From Acidobacteriota bacterium (GTDB lineage: Bacteria > Acidobacteriota > Holophagae > Thermotomaculales > Thermotomaculaceae): DNA of 6,969 nucleotides. The notes beneath the pieces were generated by a model. The model ran no database searches, had not been told where the DNA came from, and was given only the letters and a program-made list of their open reading frames with translations. A program made the translations under genes and the position numbers. Location of the stretch: assembly GCA_015487755.1 (NCBI GenBank), contig WFPG01000208.1, positions 1 through 6,969 of the forward strand, in the 5' to 3' direction. This document shows, piece by piece, positions 5,979 to 6,969 of the stretch (positions within the stretch are counted from its first letter, which is position 1; every line of letters begins with the position of its first letter).

Positions 5979-6969
5979 ATGAAAAAAAAGAAAAACATAG
6001 TTGCAATAGTAGGCAGGCCAAATGTAGGGAAATCTACGCTCTTCAACAGGCTTGCCAGGAAAAGAAAAGCAATAGTAAACGATATGCCCGGTGTAACAAG
6101 GGATAGGATTTACCACAAAGTAAAACTTCCCGACGGGAAAATTGCAAACCTCGTTGACACGGGAGGGCTTGAGCCTACCACAGACGATTACATACTATCT
6201 CAAATGAAAACCCAGACATTAAAAGGTGTTGAAGAGGCTGATGTTATTGTAATGATGGTTGACGGGAGCGCAGGTTTAACCGCAATGGACGAAGAAGTTG
6301 CCGATGTTTTAAGAAAAAGCGGAAAGCCTGTAATAGTCGCCGTTAACAAAATTGATGTAAAGGGAGCAAAAGACAATTTAGTTGACTTTTACTCTTTAGG
6401 CTTTGAGGATTACGCCGCTATCTCGGCTGAGCACGGCAGCGGAGTGGACGAATTGCTTGATTCGGTTTCAAATTACCTTGAAGACATTGAGGATGAAGAG
6501 GAAGAAACTGAAAACGAGATAAGGATTTCAATAATAGGAAAGCCGAATGTTGGCAAATCCTCTCTTTTGAATAAGATAATAGGGGAAGACAGGGCGCTTG
6601 TCTCCGATGTTGCAGGCACAACAAGGGATTCAATAGACGCAATTTTTAAATACAACGGCAAAACTTACAGGATTATTGACACTGCGGGGATAAGGAAAAA
6701 GAAAAAGGTAAAACACTTTGTTGAAAAGATAAGCGTTCTATTAGCGCAAAAGAATATTAAGAGAAGTGATGTTGTTTTAATGCTAATAGACTCAACCTCT
6801 GACACCACCTTGCTTGACGCAAACATAGCGGGTTTTGCACATAACAACTATAAAAATGTAATAATTGTCTTCAACAAGTGGGACTTAATTGAAAAAGACA
6901 CAGACACCGTGAAAAAATACGAAGAGGCTTTAAAGCAGAGAATGAAGTTTTTAGACTATGCCCCTGTTG
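5979..6969 (+). CDS. der: Ribosome-associated GTPase Der (EngA), 3' end missing
   Basis: A tandem-GTPase needed for 50S ribosome assembly. The frame is open from ATG 5979 to the window edge (330 codons) and lacks a stop only because the window ends. G domain 1 has GRPNVGKST (12-20), the G2 Thr40, DTGG (60-63), NKID (123-126) and SA at 149-150. An acidic linker (169-180) leads to G domain 2 with GKPNVGKSS (187-195), DTAG (234-237) and NKWD (299-302). The rest of domain 2 and the C-terminal KH-like domain, about 110 residues, lie outside. AAGGTG (5963-5968) in the HIT gene end is a plausible ribosome binding site 10 bases upstream. Tandem G domains separate it from Era and TrmE. Nothing looks broken. 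Confidence 0.96.
   Translation, partial: MKKKKNIVAIVGRPNVGKSTLFNRLARKRKAIVNDMPGVTRDRIYHKVKLPDGKIANLVDTGGLEPTTDDYILSQMKTQTLKGVEEADVIVMMVDGSAGLTAMDEEVADVLRKSGKPVIVAVNKIDVKGAKDNLVDFYSLGFEDYAAISAEHGSGVDELLDSVSNYLEDIEDEEEETENEIRISIIGKPNVGKSSLLNKIIGEDRALVSDVAGTTRDSIDAIFKYNGKTYRIIDTAGIRKKKKVKHFVEKISVLLAQKNIKRSDVVLMLIDSTSDTTLLDANIAGFAHNNYKNVIIVFNKWDLIEKDTDTVKKYEEALKQRMKFLDYAPV

Noticed and set aside
6418..6847. Three minus-strand ORFs at the right end
   Set aside because: They are antisense shadows of der, whose plus-strand frame carries all GTPase motifs.

Overview
This AT-rich bacterial window carries compact housekeeping genes with one mobile-element end at its left edge. Arg is mostly AGA/AGG, and AUA and UUA codons are frequent. 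The gene set (purE, a MiaB-like methylthiotransferase, hemB, hemD, a HIT protein, der) is purely bacterial. The composition would suit several deep-branching or thermophilic anaerobic lineages, but the sequence does not fix the taxon. Every long stretch is coding: the largest gaps are the roughly 106 bp between the HNH gene and purE and the roughly 77 bp between hemD and the HIT gene. I saw no tRNA, rRNA, CRISPR array or riboswitch.

Layout. Positions 1-150 are the right end of an IS3-family insertion sequence: the last 39 codons of its transposase, then a terminal inverted repeat. This coding end holds a perfect 26-bp palindrome and a second hairpin. An array of six units of about 7 bp (161-203) follows and runs into the 3' end of the next gene. 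On the minus strand, an HNH-nuclease gene (1752-2054) and a GT-C membrane glycosyltransferase gene (191-1768) form a two-gene operon with a 17-bp overlap. They diverge from purE and an mtaB-like gene (2161-3877, plus strand, 8-bp overlap) across a region with back-to-back sigma70-like promoters. The mtaB-like gene converges on the minus-strand hemD-hemB operon (3879-5553) with one base between the stop codons. A strong hairpin that probably ends the hem transcript lies inside the mtaB coding end. A second divergent region leads to a HIT-family hydrolase gene (5631-5975) and der, which runs off the right edge.

Function. PurE works in de novo purine synthesis, and the MtaB-like enzyme probably makes ms2t6A37 in tRNA. 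HemB and HemD are two non-consecutive steps of tetrapyrrole synthesis; hemC, which links them, is not here. Der is a ribosome-assembly GTPase. The glycosyltransferase probably modifies an envelope component using a polyprenyl-linked sugar. No clearly new multi-gene system is visible. The points most worth checking are the IS end with its palindrome, the heptamer array, the hairpin built into the mtaB end, and the conserved-looking HNH protein that appears to have a leaderless mRNA.
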